Assembly: GCF_003627955.1 (NCBI RefSeq)
Contig: NZ_RBWS01000018.1
Span: 1-64,000 of the forward strand
DNA: 64,000 nucleotides
Reading direction: 5' to 3'
Source: Sphingobacterium puteale
GTDB lineage: Bacteria > Bacteroidota > Bacteroidia > Sphingobacteriales > Sphingobacteriaceae
Each line of letters begins with the position of its first letter. The stretch's first letter is position 1. Shown here piece by piece: positions 15,706-24,041 of the stretch. Position numbers and translations under genes: made by a program. The notes beneath the pieces are model-generated. The model saw only the letters and a program-made list of their open reading frames with translations. It was not told where the DNA came from and did no database searches.

Positions 15706-18171
15706 TTATCTGCTTAATAACGGATCACTTTTTCCGCTATGTCCAATTTCTATACGACCGGCATATTGCTCTTGGAATGCACTGTAATCTTTACAGCTGA
15801 TACGGAAATCATACCAAAAGCTTTGTTTGGAAAGATCGAACAGAATGGTCGTTGATACACCACTTTTAAGCTGAACTTCTTTTCTGCCCTGTCCATAGCT
15901 GACATCTTCCACTAGGAGCTGATGACTTCTACTGTCTTGATTTATACATGTAAATAAAAGACGGCCTGTAAAGGAGTTTTCATCTTTGCTTTTTTCGTAA
16001 GTACAACGGATTTTAATATTGGGGTGTTTGGCCTCACCTTTAAACATCCGGTAAAACCCATTTGGTCCATGTATATCGAGCTGGAATAATCCGTTGTCAA
16101 ATGCATTGATAGACCAATTGTCTGATAGGCTGTCGCCTGCTGCTACGGCGTAGTTGCGGGAAGTGCCAATCTCTCCCTTATAGGGCATGCTATGATATAC
16201 TGTAAAGGGAGCGCCCGCCGAACCTGTCCCAAACATTTTATTGGACGCTTCAAATGTTAGCTGATACTTTCCGCCGGATAGATATTCCCCATGGGTATAA
16301 AGCTCATAGGGTAATGTACAGGAGTCGCGAAGTCCCTCTTCCTGTTTTGGAAAATAAGGCGAGCGGCTAGGATCCTTCTCGATCTGTTCGATCTCATCGG
16401 CAGTTAATGCCTTGAATCCCATTGGCAGACCTTTAAATTTTGCCTCATGGATCTCTTTGATAAATGGCTGACGTTGCAGTACCAATGGCTTTTTGATGAG
16501 CTCCCCATGATATGGCCTAAATACAGAAGTGAGATCTCCACAGACGGTACGTCGCCAGCTGCTGACATTGGTTTCTTTGACTTCTTTGTTGACTTTGTGG
16601 CTGATGAATTTCTCTAAAAACTGTAAACTTGAGGTATGGTCAAAAACCTGTGAGTTTACCCAGCCACCTCTTGTCCAGGGGGAAGCAATGATCAGCGGGA
16701 CACGATATCCGAGGCCTATATTACTTTCTCTTCCACTTTCTGGATAATACTGTTCATCACGACGGACAAACTCCAATTTGGGATCTATGCCAGTGGATAC
16801 CTTACCGCTATCGGCTTCGTAGGGATTCGGTGCCGTAAAAGGGGCGAAGTGATCAAAATAACCGTCATTCTCATCATAGGTAAGAATAAAGATTGTCTTT
16901 TTCCAGACTTCTGGATTTTGTGTGAGGATTTCCATAATTTCACTCACATACCAAGCCCCAAACCAAGGCGAATCAGGATGGTCTGAGAAAAGCTGCGGCG
17001 GCGCAAGCCAGGAGACGGTAGGAAGTTTACCTTCCTCAACATCTTTTCTAAATTGATACAGGACATCGCCTTTTGGGATTTGCAGCTCCCGCTGATGGTC
17101 ACCTTCCTGATACTGCATCGTTTCAAGCTCCATGTAATCCGCTTGTGCACTATTATTCACAAATGCCCGACGATGGATCTCTTTTGTACGTTCATCAAGT
17201 TTTTCAAAATTTTCTGCGGTATATTGTTGCTGCTCTTCCAGCACATTTTTAAGGTCCTGATGCAGCTTGTCAAGTTTATCTTTACTTGTCGTTGCGGCTA
17301 TCTTCTGTTCCAGTTCTTCTTTTTTCCGTGCAAGTAGTTCTCTATAACGCGGACTATATTTCACCTGATATTGTGGGAAATATTCCATGGGATTACATCC
17401 AAAATTTGCCAACCAACCGTTGGCTTCGCCACTGTATCCGGCACTGCTTGAAGAAATCTCATTTTGGTATATTTTCCAGTCTACGCCAAGTTCTGAAAGA
17501 CGTTCTGGGAAGGTTTTCCAGTTTGCTTTACCACTGAATTCTGAATCACCGTTCCAAACCAATGCCTTTCCATTTAAATTTTCGCGAATATTAGCTGTCC
17601 AAAAATAGAGTCTATTGGGGTTTGTACCTGTAATACTCGAACAGAAATGTTGATCACAGATGGTAAAAGAATCCGCCAGTGAATAATAGAATGGAATATC
17701 CTCCCGGGTATAATGTCCCATGGTCAATGGAAGGTCTGCGAATTCTTTAAATCCCGAATGTTTGACGTCTAGCCATTTGTCCATCTTTCCTTTGTTTCGG
17801 GCATCGGTCTGGTCGGTCCAATTATGAGGCAAACAGCCCATCCAGGTAATTTTTGAATCCTTAATGTCTAATCGGAATGGGGCATAAGTTTCGCCTGTTT
17901 TTTGCGTCTGTAACCATACTTTGTGTCTGTTTGGCTGACGGATCGCCCGTGGATCATTGAAGCCCCTCACGCCTCGTAATGTGCCAAAAGCGTGATCAAA
18001 AGATCTATTTTCCTGCATGAGTAATACCACATGTTCGGCATCATAGAAGGTACTGCCCACCGCAGGATTGATGGCCATTGCTTTTGCAATAGCCGATGGA
18101 ATAACCTGAGAAAGGGATGCACCTCCCGCGAGCATGGCCGCCTTTTTTAAAAAATCTCTTCGTGTGTCCAT
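15706..18171 (-). CDS. Phosphocholine-specific phospholipase C, Tat-exported
   Basis: The 821-residue protein has a twin-arginine signal (MDTRRDFLKKAAMLAGG) and the non-haemolytic phospholipase C/acid phosphatase domain. EHVVLLMQENRSFDHAFG carries the metal and nucleophile region, followed by HNWTDQ, GTNPNRLYFW and TYDENDGYFDHF. Two C-terminal beta domains of the DUF756 type follow (about 620-810). It should cleave phosphatidylcholine to diacylglycerol and phosphocholine outside the cytoplasm. A charged coiled-coil insertion (about 283-345, ARKKEELEQKI through LEEQQQYTAENFEKL) lies between the catalytic segments. It is single-gene, flanked by hairpins. Confidence 0.92.
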   Translation of the reverse strand: MDTRRDFLKKAAMLAGGASLSQVIPSAIAKAMAINPAVGSTFYDAEHVVLLMQENRSFDHAFGTLRGVRGFNDPRAIRQPNRHKVWLQTQKTGETYAPFRLDIKDSKITWMGCLPHNWTDQTDARNKGKMDKWLDVKHSGFKEFADLPLTMGHYTREDIPFYYSLADSFTICDQHFCSSITGTNPNRLYFWTANIRENLNGKALVWNGDSEFSGKANWKTFPERLSELGVDWKIYQNEISSSSAGYSGEANGWLANFGCNPMEYFPQYQVKYSPRYRELLARKKEELEQKIAATTSKDKLDKLHQDLKNVLEEQQQYTAENFEKLDERTKEIHRRAFVNNSAQADYMELETMQYQEGDHQRELQIPKGDVLYQFRKDVEEGKLPTVSWLAPPQLFSDHPDSPWFGAWYVSEIMEILTQNPEVWKKTIFILTYDENDGYFDHFAPFTAPNPYEADSGKVSTGIDPKLEFVRRDEQYYPESGRESNIGLGYRVPLIIASPWTRGGWVNSQVFDHTSSLQFLEKFISHKVNKEVKETNVSSWRRTVCGDLTSVFRPYHGELIKKPLVLQRQPFIKEIHEAKFKGLPMGFKALTADEIEQIEKDPSRSPYFPKQEEGLRDSCTLPYELYTHGEYLSGGKYQLTFEASNKMFGTGSAGAPFTVYHSMPYKGEIGTSRNYAVAAGDSLSDNWSINAFDNGLFQLDIHGPNGFYRMFKGEAKHPNIKIRCTYEKSKDENSFTGRLLFTCINQDSRSHQLLVEDVSYGQGRKEVQLKSGVSTTILFDLSKQSFWYDFRISCKDYSAFQEQYAGRIEIGHSGKSDPLLSR

Positions 18172-18251
18172 ATGTTAGCTTATTCGGTTAGTCATATAGC
18201 GAAATGTATATTTTTTTCAAATATTGGCTTTTACGCTCTGATTATAAAATA

Positions 18252-18298
18252 AATAAGCGTTCAGTGAAAGAAATGTTACTTTCGGCTGAATGCTTATT
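18252..18298 (-). terminator. Terminator downstream of the trp operon
   Basis: AATAAGCGTTCAG pairs with CTGAATGCTTATT (one G.U), with further inner pairing GAAAG/CTTTC. On the minus strand it is followed by TATTTTATAAT. Confidence 0.55.
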
Positions 18299-18395
18299 TA
18301 CCTCAATGAAGTTAATAAATATCTTTTAAAGGGAATAGAACTATAGGCAATTCTATAACTGGTCGATAGGAGTTCTTTTTGAGATAGTTAACAGG

Positions 18396-18440
18396 GTACT
18401 AAAGCGAGTCCATCGCTTTCCGGTGAATTCGCTTTAGTAC
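18396..18440 (-). repeat. 12-bp perfect inverted repeat after trpA
   Basis: GTACTAAAGCGA and TCGCTTTAGTAC are separated by 21 nt. The loop contains another TCGCTTTC copy of the right arm. It lies 13 nt past the trpA stop. It may be part of the transcript's 3' end structure; no T-run follows. Confidence 0.5.
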
Positions 18441-18452
18441 TTGCTGTTGTCC

Positions 18453-19214
18453 CTACCCTTTTATTGATTTTATAAAATCAGGGATTTGATCCATATAATC
18501 TTGCTCTCCGAGCCTCTTAACAAATGCACTGCCGATAATTGCGCCAGCAGTATATTGACTTGCTTTCTGAAAAGCTTCTTTGTTTGAAATTCCGAAACCA
18601 ACGATCAATGGATTTTTTAGCTCCAGATCATGAATCCGTTTAAAGTAGGCATTGGTGTCTTCGCCCACATCCAGTGTTTTGCCCGTTGTGGCATTGGAAG
18701 ATAATAAGTAGATAAAACTATTGGAGAGACTGTCTATTTTCCGGATTCGTTCGGTTGAGGTCTGTGGTGTTACGATAAAGATATTCGCGATACCGTTTTT
18801 TTCAAACGTTTCTTTGTAGAGATCCTCATATTCATACATGGGCAGGTCAGGAATAATGACCCCGTCTACACCGACATTTTTGCACTCTTCACAGAATTTC
18901 TCCACGCCGAATTGGATCACCGGATTGACGTAACCCATGAGGAAGACCGGGATCTGTACATGTTGGCGTAGTTCACGTAACTGTTCAAATAATTTTTTGA
19001 CAGTCATTCCATTGGCCAGAGCAACTTCTGAACTGTGTTGGATAACAGGTCCGTCTGCAACAGGATCAGAATAGGGGAAACCTATTTCCAAAAAGTCTGC
19101 ACCTGCTTCTTCCAGTTTCTTAGCAATCTGGATTGTACTGTCCAGTGCTGGGTATCCTGCTGTAAAATATATCGATAGAAGGGGATTTCCTTCTTTTTTT
19201 TCAATCGTATTCAT
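18453..19214 (-). CDS. trpA: Tryptophan synthase alpha chain
   Basis: The 253-residue TIM barrel splits indole-3-glycerol phosphate to indole and glyceraldehyde 3-phosphate and passes indole to TrpB. The catalytic Glu is in FLEIGFPYSDPVADGPVIQ, the second acid in VDGVIIPDLP, and the phosphate-binding GFGISNKE and GAIIGSAFV are present. Length is normal. It is the last gene of trpD-F-B-A, 3 nt after trpB, under the attenuator at 22031-22166. Confidence 0.97.
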   Translation of the reverse strand: MNTIEKKEGNPLLSIYFTAGYPALDSTIQIAKKLEEAGADFLEIGFPYSDPVADGPVIQHSSEVALANGMTVKKLFEQLRELRQHVQIPVFLMGYVNPVIQFGVEKFCEECKNVGVDGVIIPDLPMYEYEDLYKETFEKNGIANIFIVTPQTSTERIRKIDSLSNSFIYLLSSNATTGKTLDVGEDTNAYFKRIHDLELKNPLIVGFGISNKEAFQKASQYTAGAIIGSAFVKRLGEQDYMDQIPDFIKSIKG

Positions 19215-19217
19215 GCT

Positions 19218-20402
19218 TTAAAAATCAAAGTATTTCATATAGTTATCAAGATCCTTATCGCCGCGCCCTGATAAACAAACCACAACGGTTTCATCACCCT
19301 TAAAAGGAATTTTCGCTAAATAGGCAAGTGCATGTGAACTTTCTATTGCGGGGATAATACCTTCGAGTCGAGTGAGCTCTAGGCCCGCATGCATTGCTTC
19401 ATCATCTGTAATACTAACATATCTTCCTCTTCCGGATTTAAATAGCCAAGCATGTTGCGGTCCGATCCCAGGATAGTCAAGTCCGGCTGAAATAGAGTAG
19501 GGTTCAATAACCTGACCGTCTTCCGTTTGCATCAATATGGATCGGCTTCCGTGCAATACACCTTCTTTCCCCAAAGCTGTCGTAGCAGCTGATTCTCCCG
19601 AGTCTACACCATGTCCAGCAGCTTCCACAGCATATAGCTGTACAGCTTCATCATCCAGAAAATGATAGAACATCCCCGCAGCATTGGAGCCGCCACCGAC
19701 ACAGGCTAATACGATGTCTGGATTCTCCTTTCCGGTTTTTGCTAACAACTGCTTTTTCGTCTCTTCGGAGATAATGGATTGGAATCGGGCAACCATATCT
19801 GGGTAGGGATGTGGGCCCACGACAGAGCCAATAATGTAATGTGTATCCACAGGATTATTGATCCAGTCACGCAGCGCTTCATTTGTCGCATCTTTAAGTG
19901 TTTTTGAACCTGAGGTAGCAGCAATGACTTCTGCGCCCATCATTTTCATTCGCGCCACATTGGGAGCCTGTCTTTGGATATCAATTTCCCCCATATAGAC
20001 AGCACATTGTATTCCTTTTAATGCACAGACTGTAGCCGTAGCAACACCATGCTGTCCGGCCCCTGTTTCCGCAATGATCCTTTTTTTTCCAAGACGCTCG
20101 GCCAAGAGGATCTGCCCGATGGTATTGTTGATTTTATGGGCTCCAGTATGATTGAGATCTTCACGTTTAAGGTAGATCGTCGTACCATACTTTTCAGACA
20201 GTCGCTTCGCATGGTACAAAGGGGAGGGGCGTCCGACGTAATCACGGAGTAGCTGATTGAATTCCTCCTGAAAACTTTTTTCTTCGATTATCTTGAGATA
20301 TTCCTCACGGAGCTCTTTCACGTTGGGGTAGAGCATCTCGGGGATATAGGCACCACCAAATGGACCATAATATCCTTTTTCATTGACTTGATATATACTC
20401 AT
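19218..20402 (-). CDS. trpB: Tryptophan synthase beta chain
   Basis: The 394-residue PLP enzyme condenses indole with serine. The PLP lysine is Lys90 in LNHTGAHKINN, the phosphate-binding loop is GGGSNAAG, and the SGRGDKDL C-terminal signature is present. It is the TrpB1 type that pairs with TrpA. The start overlaps the trpF stop by 4 nt, typical of translational coupling. Confidence 0.98.
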   Translation of the reverse strand: MSIYQVNEKGYYGPFGGAYIPEMLYPNVKELREEYLKIIEEKSFQEEFNQLLRDYVGRPSPLYHAKRLSEKYGTTIYLKREDLNHTGAHKINNTIGQILLAERLGKKRIIAETGAGQHGVATATVCALKGIQCAVYMGEIDIQRQAPNVARMKMMGAEVIAATSGSKTLKDATNEALRDWINNPVDTHYIIGSVVGPHPYPDMVARFQSIISEETKKQLLAKTGKENPDIVLACVGGGSNAAGMFYHFLDDEAVQLYAVEAAGHGVDSGESAATTALGKEGVLHGSRSILMQTEDGQVIEPYSISAGLDYPGIGPQHAWLFKSGRGRYVSITDDEAMHAGLELTRLEGIIPAIESSHALAYLAKIPFKGDETVVVCLSGRGDKDLDNYMKYFDF

Positions 20403-21025
20403 TTTTTAATACTATTTATGCTACGGGCCAAAAGATCGACATCTTTTAATCCTGGTTCTACTTCAAATTTTGAATTGAGATCCAAGGCATACAACCTGGG
20501 ATCATTTGCTTGTAAAGCATCTTGGACACTGTCCGCATCTAATCCGCCACTAAGAAAATAAGGGCACTCGAGTTTGTATTGCTGCAATAAGGACCAGTCA
20601 AATCGCATCCCAGTGCCGCCGTAAGAACTGCTTTTGGTGTCGAATAAAAAAAAGTCTACAGCTCCCACGTAAGCGTCCAATACTGACCAGTCAAAATGCG
20701 GGTCTATACCAAAAGCTTTGATCACGGTCACTGGTGCACATTGCTTAAGTTCTGCACAGAATTGAGGACTTTCATCACCATGCAGTTGAACCGCATCTAA
20801 TTCGAACTCTTCTATTTTACGATAGACCTCCGTGAGGTTCGCATTGACAAAAACACCAACTTTTATAACACCTTGGAGTCCTTTAATATAGTCTTTATTA
20901 GCATCGCCAACAAAACGTTTGGATTTTTCATAAAATATAAAACCGATGTAGTCAACAGCAAGGGCGGTCACTCCAACGATATTGTCAGGGTGCTTCATGC
21001 CACAAACTTTTATCTTGATTGCCAT
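20399..21025 (-). CDS. trpF: Phosphoribosylanthranilate isomerase
   Basis: The 208-residue TIM barrel performs the Amadori rearrangement of phosphoribosyl-anthranilate. The catalytic Cys is in KVCGMKHPDNI, and the family motifs DAVQLHGDES, FLFDTKSS with GGTG, and FLSGGLDADSV are present. It begins 1 nt after trpD and overlaps trpB. The trpC gene that normally sits between trpD and trpF is absent. Confidence 0.96.
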   Translation of the reverse strand: MAIKIKVCGMKHPDNIVGVTALAVDYIGFIFYEKSKRFVGDANKDYIKGLQGVIKVGVFVNANLTEVYRKIEEFELDAVQLHGDESPQFCAELKQCAPVTVIKAFGIDPHFDWSVLDAYVGAVDFFLFDTKSSSYGGTGMRFDWSLLQQYKLECPYFLSGGLDADSVQDALQANDPRLYALDLNSKFEVEPGLKDVDLLARSINSIKK

Positions 21026-21026
21026 C

Positions 21027-22016
21027 TTATTGCTTTATTACTTTTTTGAAACTTTTGAGTGCCTTTCCTGTCATAAGTGATTCCTCGGCTTCATAGAAAC
21101 AGTCGCCAAAAGATTTTTCAGGATGAAATGTTTTTATGGCAAACGCCGCATTTGTCAAAACAACATTGTTCTGCACATCTGTGCCTGTGTTGTTCAAGAT
21201 GGACAAGAAGGTCTGGGCTGCTTCGGCGATGCTGTCCCCACCTGCGAGTTCCTGTGGAAGAACAGGGCTGAAGCCCAGTTCCTCCATGTTATAATAATTT
21301 TCACCCTGATTGTTGATAACCTTGAAATCTCCGGTCATCGATATCTCGTCATAACCGTCCAGTGCATGGATAATGGAATATTGTTTGTTCGTATTTTGGT
21401 ATAAATAACCGTATAAGCGTGCAAGCTCCAAGCTGAATACACCAACCGATTGAAATTTCGGATTGGCCGGGTTGGTCAATGGCCCCAACATGTTAAAGAA
21501 TGTTTTTACACCTAAGGCGCGCCGTATGGGGGCCACCGTTTTCATGGCGGGGTGAAACAATGGCGCGTGCAGGAAACAGATATTGGCTTCATCGAGCTGT
21601 CGCTGCAACTCGGTTTTGTCATTACTGAATTGATACCCTAGATACTCCATTACGTTGGAGGAGCCGCAGCTCGATGATACACCTATATTGCCATGCTTTG
21701 CAACCTGATAACCTGCGCCAGCTGTCACGAAGGAAGCAATGGTAGAAATATTAAACGTATTTTTACCATCACCGCCAGTACCACATAAGTCGATCAAGTC
21801 ATAGCCATCAAAATCCAGCTTGAGGCACAGATCGTACATGGCATCTCGAAATCCGCCAAGTTCTTCCACCCGAATACTGCGCATACCATAAGCTGTCATA
21901 AAAGCAGCGATCTGATGGCTATCATATTTACCTTTGGCAATGTTCGTCAAAATCTCGTAAGCTTCTTGCCGCGAAAAGGTCTTGTATTCAAATAAATGGG
22001 CTAAAATTTCTTTCAT
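21027..22016 (-). CDS. trpD: Anthranilate phosphoribosyltransferase
   Basis: The 329-residue enzyme transfers phosphoribose from PRPP to anthranilate. The PRPP loop LCGTGGDGKNTFNIST, the anthranilate-site KHGNIGVSSSCGSSNVMEYLG and the C-terminal LTNAAFAI are clear. It is the first structural gene after the trp attenuator; its ATG is 15 nt beyond the terminator stem. Unusually it is preceded by the leader alone rather than by trpE and trpG. Confidence 0.96.
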   Translation of the reverse strand: MKEILAHLFEYKTFSRQEAYEILTNIAKGKYDSHQIAAFMTAYGMRSIRVEELGGFRDAMYDLCLKLDFDGYDLIDLCGTGGDGKNTFNISTIASFVTAGAGYQVAKHGNIGVSSSCGSSNVMEYLGYQFSNDKTELQRQLDEANICFLHAPLFHPAMKTVAPIRRALGVKTFFNMLGPLTNPANPKFQSVGVFSLELARLYGYLYQNTNKQYSIIHALDGYDEISMTGDFKVINNQGENYYNMEELGFSPVLPQELAGGDSIAEAAQTFLSILNNTGTDVQNNVVLTNAAFAIKTFHPEKSFGDCFYEAEESLMTGKALKSFKKVIKQ

Positions 22017-22030
22017 AATATTTTTTAAAT

Positions 22031-22061
22031 AAAAAAGGGCTTACCTTATTTAGGCAAGCCC
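22031..22061 (-). terminator. trp attenuator (regulated intrinsic terminator)
   Basis: On the minus-strand RNA GGGCUUGCC pairs with GGUAAGCCC (one G.U) around a 7-nt loop and is followed by six U. It sits between the Trp leader peptide and trpD. A 5-nt GGCAA in the second arm of the upstream hairpin (22102-22106) can pair with UUGCC of this stem (22053-22057), offering an antiterminator. Confidence 0.88.
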
Positions 22062-22105
22062 ATCATATCTTGATGTATATATCAAATAATGCAATAGGTG
22101 TTTGC

Positions 22106-22124
22106 CACAACGTTATTCGTTGTG
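22106..22124 (-). promoter_or_regulatory. Pause (1:2) hairpin of the trp leader
   Basis: CACAACG and CGTTGTG pair perfectly around a 5-nt loop. The 5' arm is formed by the His and Asn codons directly after the three Trp codons, so a ribosome stalled on Trp would cover it and free the 3' arm. Confidence 0.8.
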
Positions 22125-22166
22125 CCACCACCAAGCCTTATTCAATATACTTATTATCATTTCCAT
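22113..22166 (-). CDS. trpL: trp operon leader peptide
   Basis: ATG 22166 to TAA 22113 encodes the 17-residue MEMIISILNKAWWWHNE. Three consecutive Trp codons (22125-22133) lie just before the stop and overlap the pause hairpin. This is the classic architecture of ribosome-mediated attenuation. The promoter elements upstream put the transcription start only a few bases before the start codon. Confidence 0.9.
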   Translation of the reverse strand: MEMIISILNKAWWWHNE

Positions 22167-22177
22167 TTTTGTTATTA

Positions 22178-22208
22178 CAAATATGGTTGATAGAATTCTA
22201 AAATGCAA
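22178..22208 (-). promoter_or_regulatory. Candidate sigma-A promoter of the trp operon
   Basis: On the minus strand TTG (22206-22208) is followed after 20 bp by CATATTTG (22178-22185). This matches the Bacteroidota -33 TTG / -7 TAnnTTTG pattern with one mismatch, and the start point would fall just upstream of the leader peptide. Confidence 0.6.
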
Positions 22209-22390
22209 GTGTTTTTATTGAAAAATTTTTAAGAAAGCTGTCTAGGTTTAAGATGGCTCATAAGTATAGGCGAGTGAGATCCTGAAATAAGTCAAGTGTA
22301 TGGTGCTTGTCCATATCATGAATAGGATGATCAGGTGCAAACTATGGCGAGTATTTTAAAAGGATTGAAAACGAAGATCACTTATGGAAA

Positions 22391-22858
22391 TTAATAGAAC
22401 ACAAAATGTGCTTTATTGTTTCCTTTGGAGACCAAGGTAAAGGAGGCAATTTTTTTGTCTCGGATAACGGCGGCAAAAACAAAACGCTTGAGATACCTCA
22501 CGAAATATACTTGCTGCGGATCTATTCCTTCCAGATCAATATCGTAGGTTTCTTTCCGGCCAGCTGCTATAAAGTTGATGTATTCTAATTGACGGATATC
22601 TTTGCTTTGTACATTGATTCGAATTTCGTCTATGCTGGCCAAAAGATATTCCTGTTGATCTTCATCTAGATTTTTCGCCGTTAATATATCCTGACTTAAA
22701 ATGATGTCAGTCGCCAGATCGGGATCATTTAGACGATGGACGAATTTTCTTAACACAGCAATATTTTCTGTCGCTGCAGGATTTTCCTGAGCGAACAGAG
22801 AAAAAGATAGCATACAGCTTATGAACGTTAACAACAATATATTTGGTTTTATCTTCAT
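22391..22858 (-). CDS. Exported protein of unknown function
   Basis: The protein has about 155 residues from MKIKPNILLL, with a signal peptide cleaved near SLFAQ. The mature part is mixed alpha/beta with no Cys and no motif I recognise (DIDLEGIDPQQVYFVRYL, FAAVIRDKKIASFTLVSKG). ATG 22858 is preferred over 22879 because the signal peptide then starts normally. It stands alone between the trp leader and the terminator of the DUF2795 gene. Confidence 0.7.
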   Translation of the reverse strand: MKIKPNILLLTFISCMLSFSLFAQENPAATENIAVLRKFVHRLNDPDLATDIILSQDILTAKNLDEDQQEYLLASIDEIRINVQSKDIRQLEYINFIAAGRKETYDIDLEGIDPQQVYFVRYLKRFVFAAVIRDKKIASFTLVSKGNNKAHFVFY

Positions 22859-22899
22859 AAGCTTAAGACTGAATGTCATGACAATGGATTAATTTTCTG

Positions 22900-22937
22900 A
22901 AATAAAAAACGCCTTTGACTAAAGGCGTTTTTTATTT
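22900..22937 (-). terminator. Terminator of the DUF2795 gene
   Basis: AAATAAAAAACGCCTTT pairs perfectly with AAAGGCGTTTTTTATTT around a 4-nt loop, directly after the stop. Confidence 0.9.
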
Positions 22938-22938
22938 G

Positions 22939-23160
22939 CTAATATTCATCTTCGTTGAAGAAGAAATCATCTTTTGTTGGATAATCGGGCCAAATTTCTT
23001 CAATATTTTCATATGGCTCACCATCATCCTCAAGAGATTGTAAGTTTTCAATCACCTCAACTGGTGCACCCGAACGAATAGCGTAATCGATTAATTCATC
23101 TTTTGTTGCTGGCCACGGTGCATCTTCTAGATGCGAAGCTAATTCTAATGTCCAATACAT
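22939..23160 (-). CDS. DUF2795-type small acidic protein
   Basis: The 73-residue acidic protein has the DUF2795 layout: MYWTLELASHLEDAPWPATKDELIDYAIRSG-type helix and NLQSLEDDGEPYENIEEIWPDYP. It is cytoplasmic and its function is unknown; it is conserved widely in Bacteroidota as a single gene. It has its own promoter candidate and terminator. Confidence 0.85.
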   Translation of the reverse strand: MYWTLELASHLEDAPWPATKDELIDYAIRSGAPVEVIENLQSLEDDGEPYENIEEIWPDYPTKDDFFFNEDEY

Positions 23161-23189
23161 ATAAAAACAATTTAAGTTCTCTATTTTCG

Positions 23190-23219
23190 CAAAACTATCA
23201 TTTAATTTAACTTAAACAA
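23190..23219 (-). promoter_or_regulatory. Candidate promoter of the DUF2795 gene
   Basis: On the minus strand TTG (23217-23219), 19 bp, then TAGTTTTG (23190-23197), an exact TAnnTTTG match, about 30 nt upstream of the start codon. Confidence 0.6.
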
Positions 23220-23282
23220 GTAAATCAACTGTTATTTTTGTATAAATAATATAAGTGATTGATTTGTAGTGAAATAATATTT

Positions 23283-24041
23283 TTAAATATTCTCAAAGTC
23301 GCTCCCTTTTTCATTTAAGGCACTTAGCCGTGGTGACACGGATTTAATGTCTGTATTGGGGTAATCGTTTTCAATTAGACCATCGCGCATGCGTACAATG
23401 CGATGGGCATGTAGCGCAATATCTTCTTCGTGAGTGACTAAGATAATGGTATTTCCTTTGGAATGAATCTCCTCGAGCAAACCCATGATTTCAATGGATG
23501 TCTTTGTATCAAGATTTCCCGTTGGTTCATCGGCTAATATGATCGAGGGATCATTGATCAGGGCCCGGGCAACCGCCACCCGCTGACGCTGTCCCCCTGA
23601 AAGCTCATTGGGTCTGTGATCCATGCGGTGTCCCAATCCGACGCTTTCCAATGCGCCCGTAGCTTTTTCTTCCCGCTTGGCTTTATTGTACCCTGCATAG
23701 ATTAAAGGGAGTGCCACATTCTCCAATGCGGTGCTTTTAGGAAGGAGATTAAATGTTTGAAATACAAAGCCGATTTCTTTATTTCTTACTTCGGCTAACT
23801 CGTCTTCCGACATGTCACTTACATTAATCCCATTCAGGATATATTCACCCCTACTGGGCGTATCGAGGCAACCCAGAATATTCATCAACGTGGATTTTCC
23901 GGATCCTGAAGGCCCCATGAGCGCTACAAATTCTCCTTTATGAATATTGAGCGTTACTGAGCTGAGTGCATGGATTGTCTCTGAGCCTATTTGGTATTCA
24001 CGTGCAATATCCTTGATTTCGATTAATATCTTTCCTGACAT
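23283..24041 (-). CDS. ABC transporter ATP-binding protein, MacB/LolD type
   Basis: The 252-residue ATPase has Walker A GPSGSGKST (about 43-51), the Q-loop in VFQTFNLLPK, signature LSGGQRQRVAVARAL, Walker B ILADEPTGNLD and the switch His in LVTHEE. Sequence type is that of ATPases that power MacB/LolCDE-like permeases in lipoprotein or macrolide export. No permease lies in the neighbourhood, so the partner is unknown. The start overlaps the plsC stop by 19 nt, suggesting translational coupling. Confidence 0.92.
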   Translation of the reverse strand: MSGKILIEIKDIAREYQIGSETIHALSSVTLNIHKGEFVALMGPSGSGKSTLMNILGCLDTPSRGEYILNGINVSDMSEDELAEVRNKEIGFVFQTFNLLPKSTALENVALPLIYAGYNKAKREEKATGALESVGLGHRMDHRPNELSGGQRQRVAVARALINDPSIILADEPTGNLDTKTSIEIMGLLEEIHSKGNTIILVTHEEDIALHAHRIVRMRDGLIENDYPNTDIKSVSPRLSALNEKGSDFENI

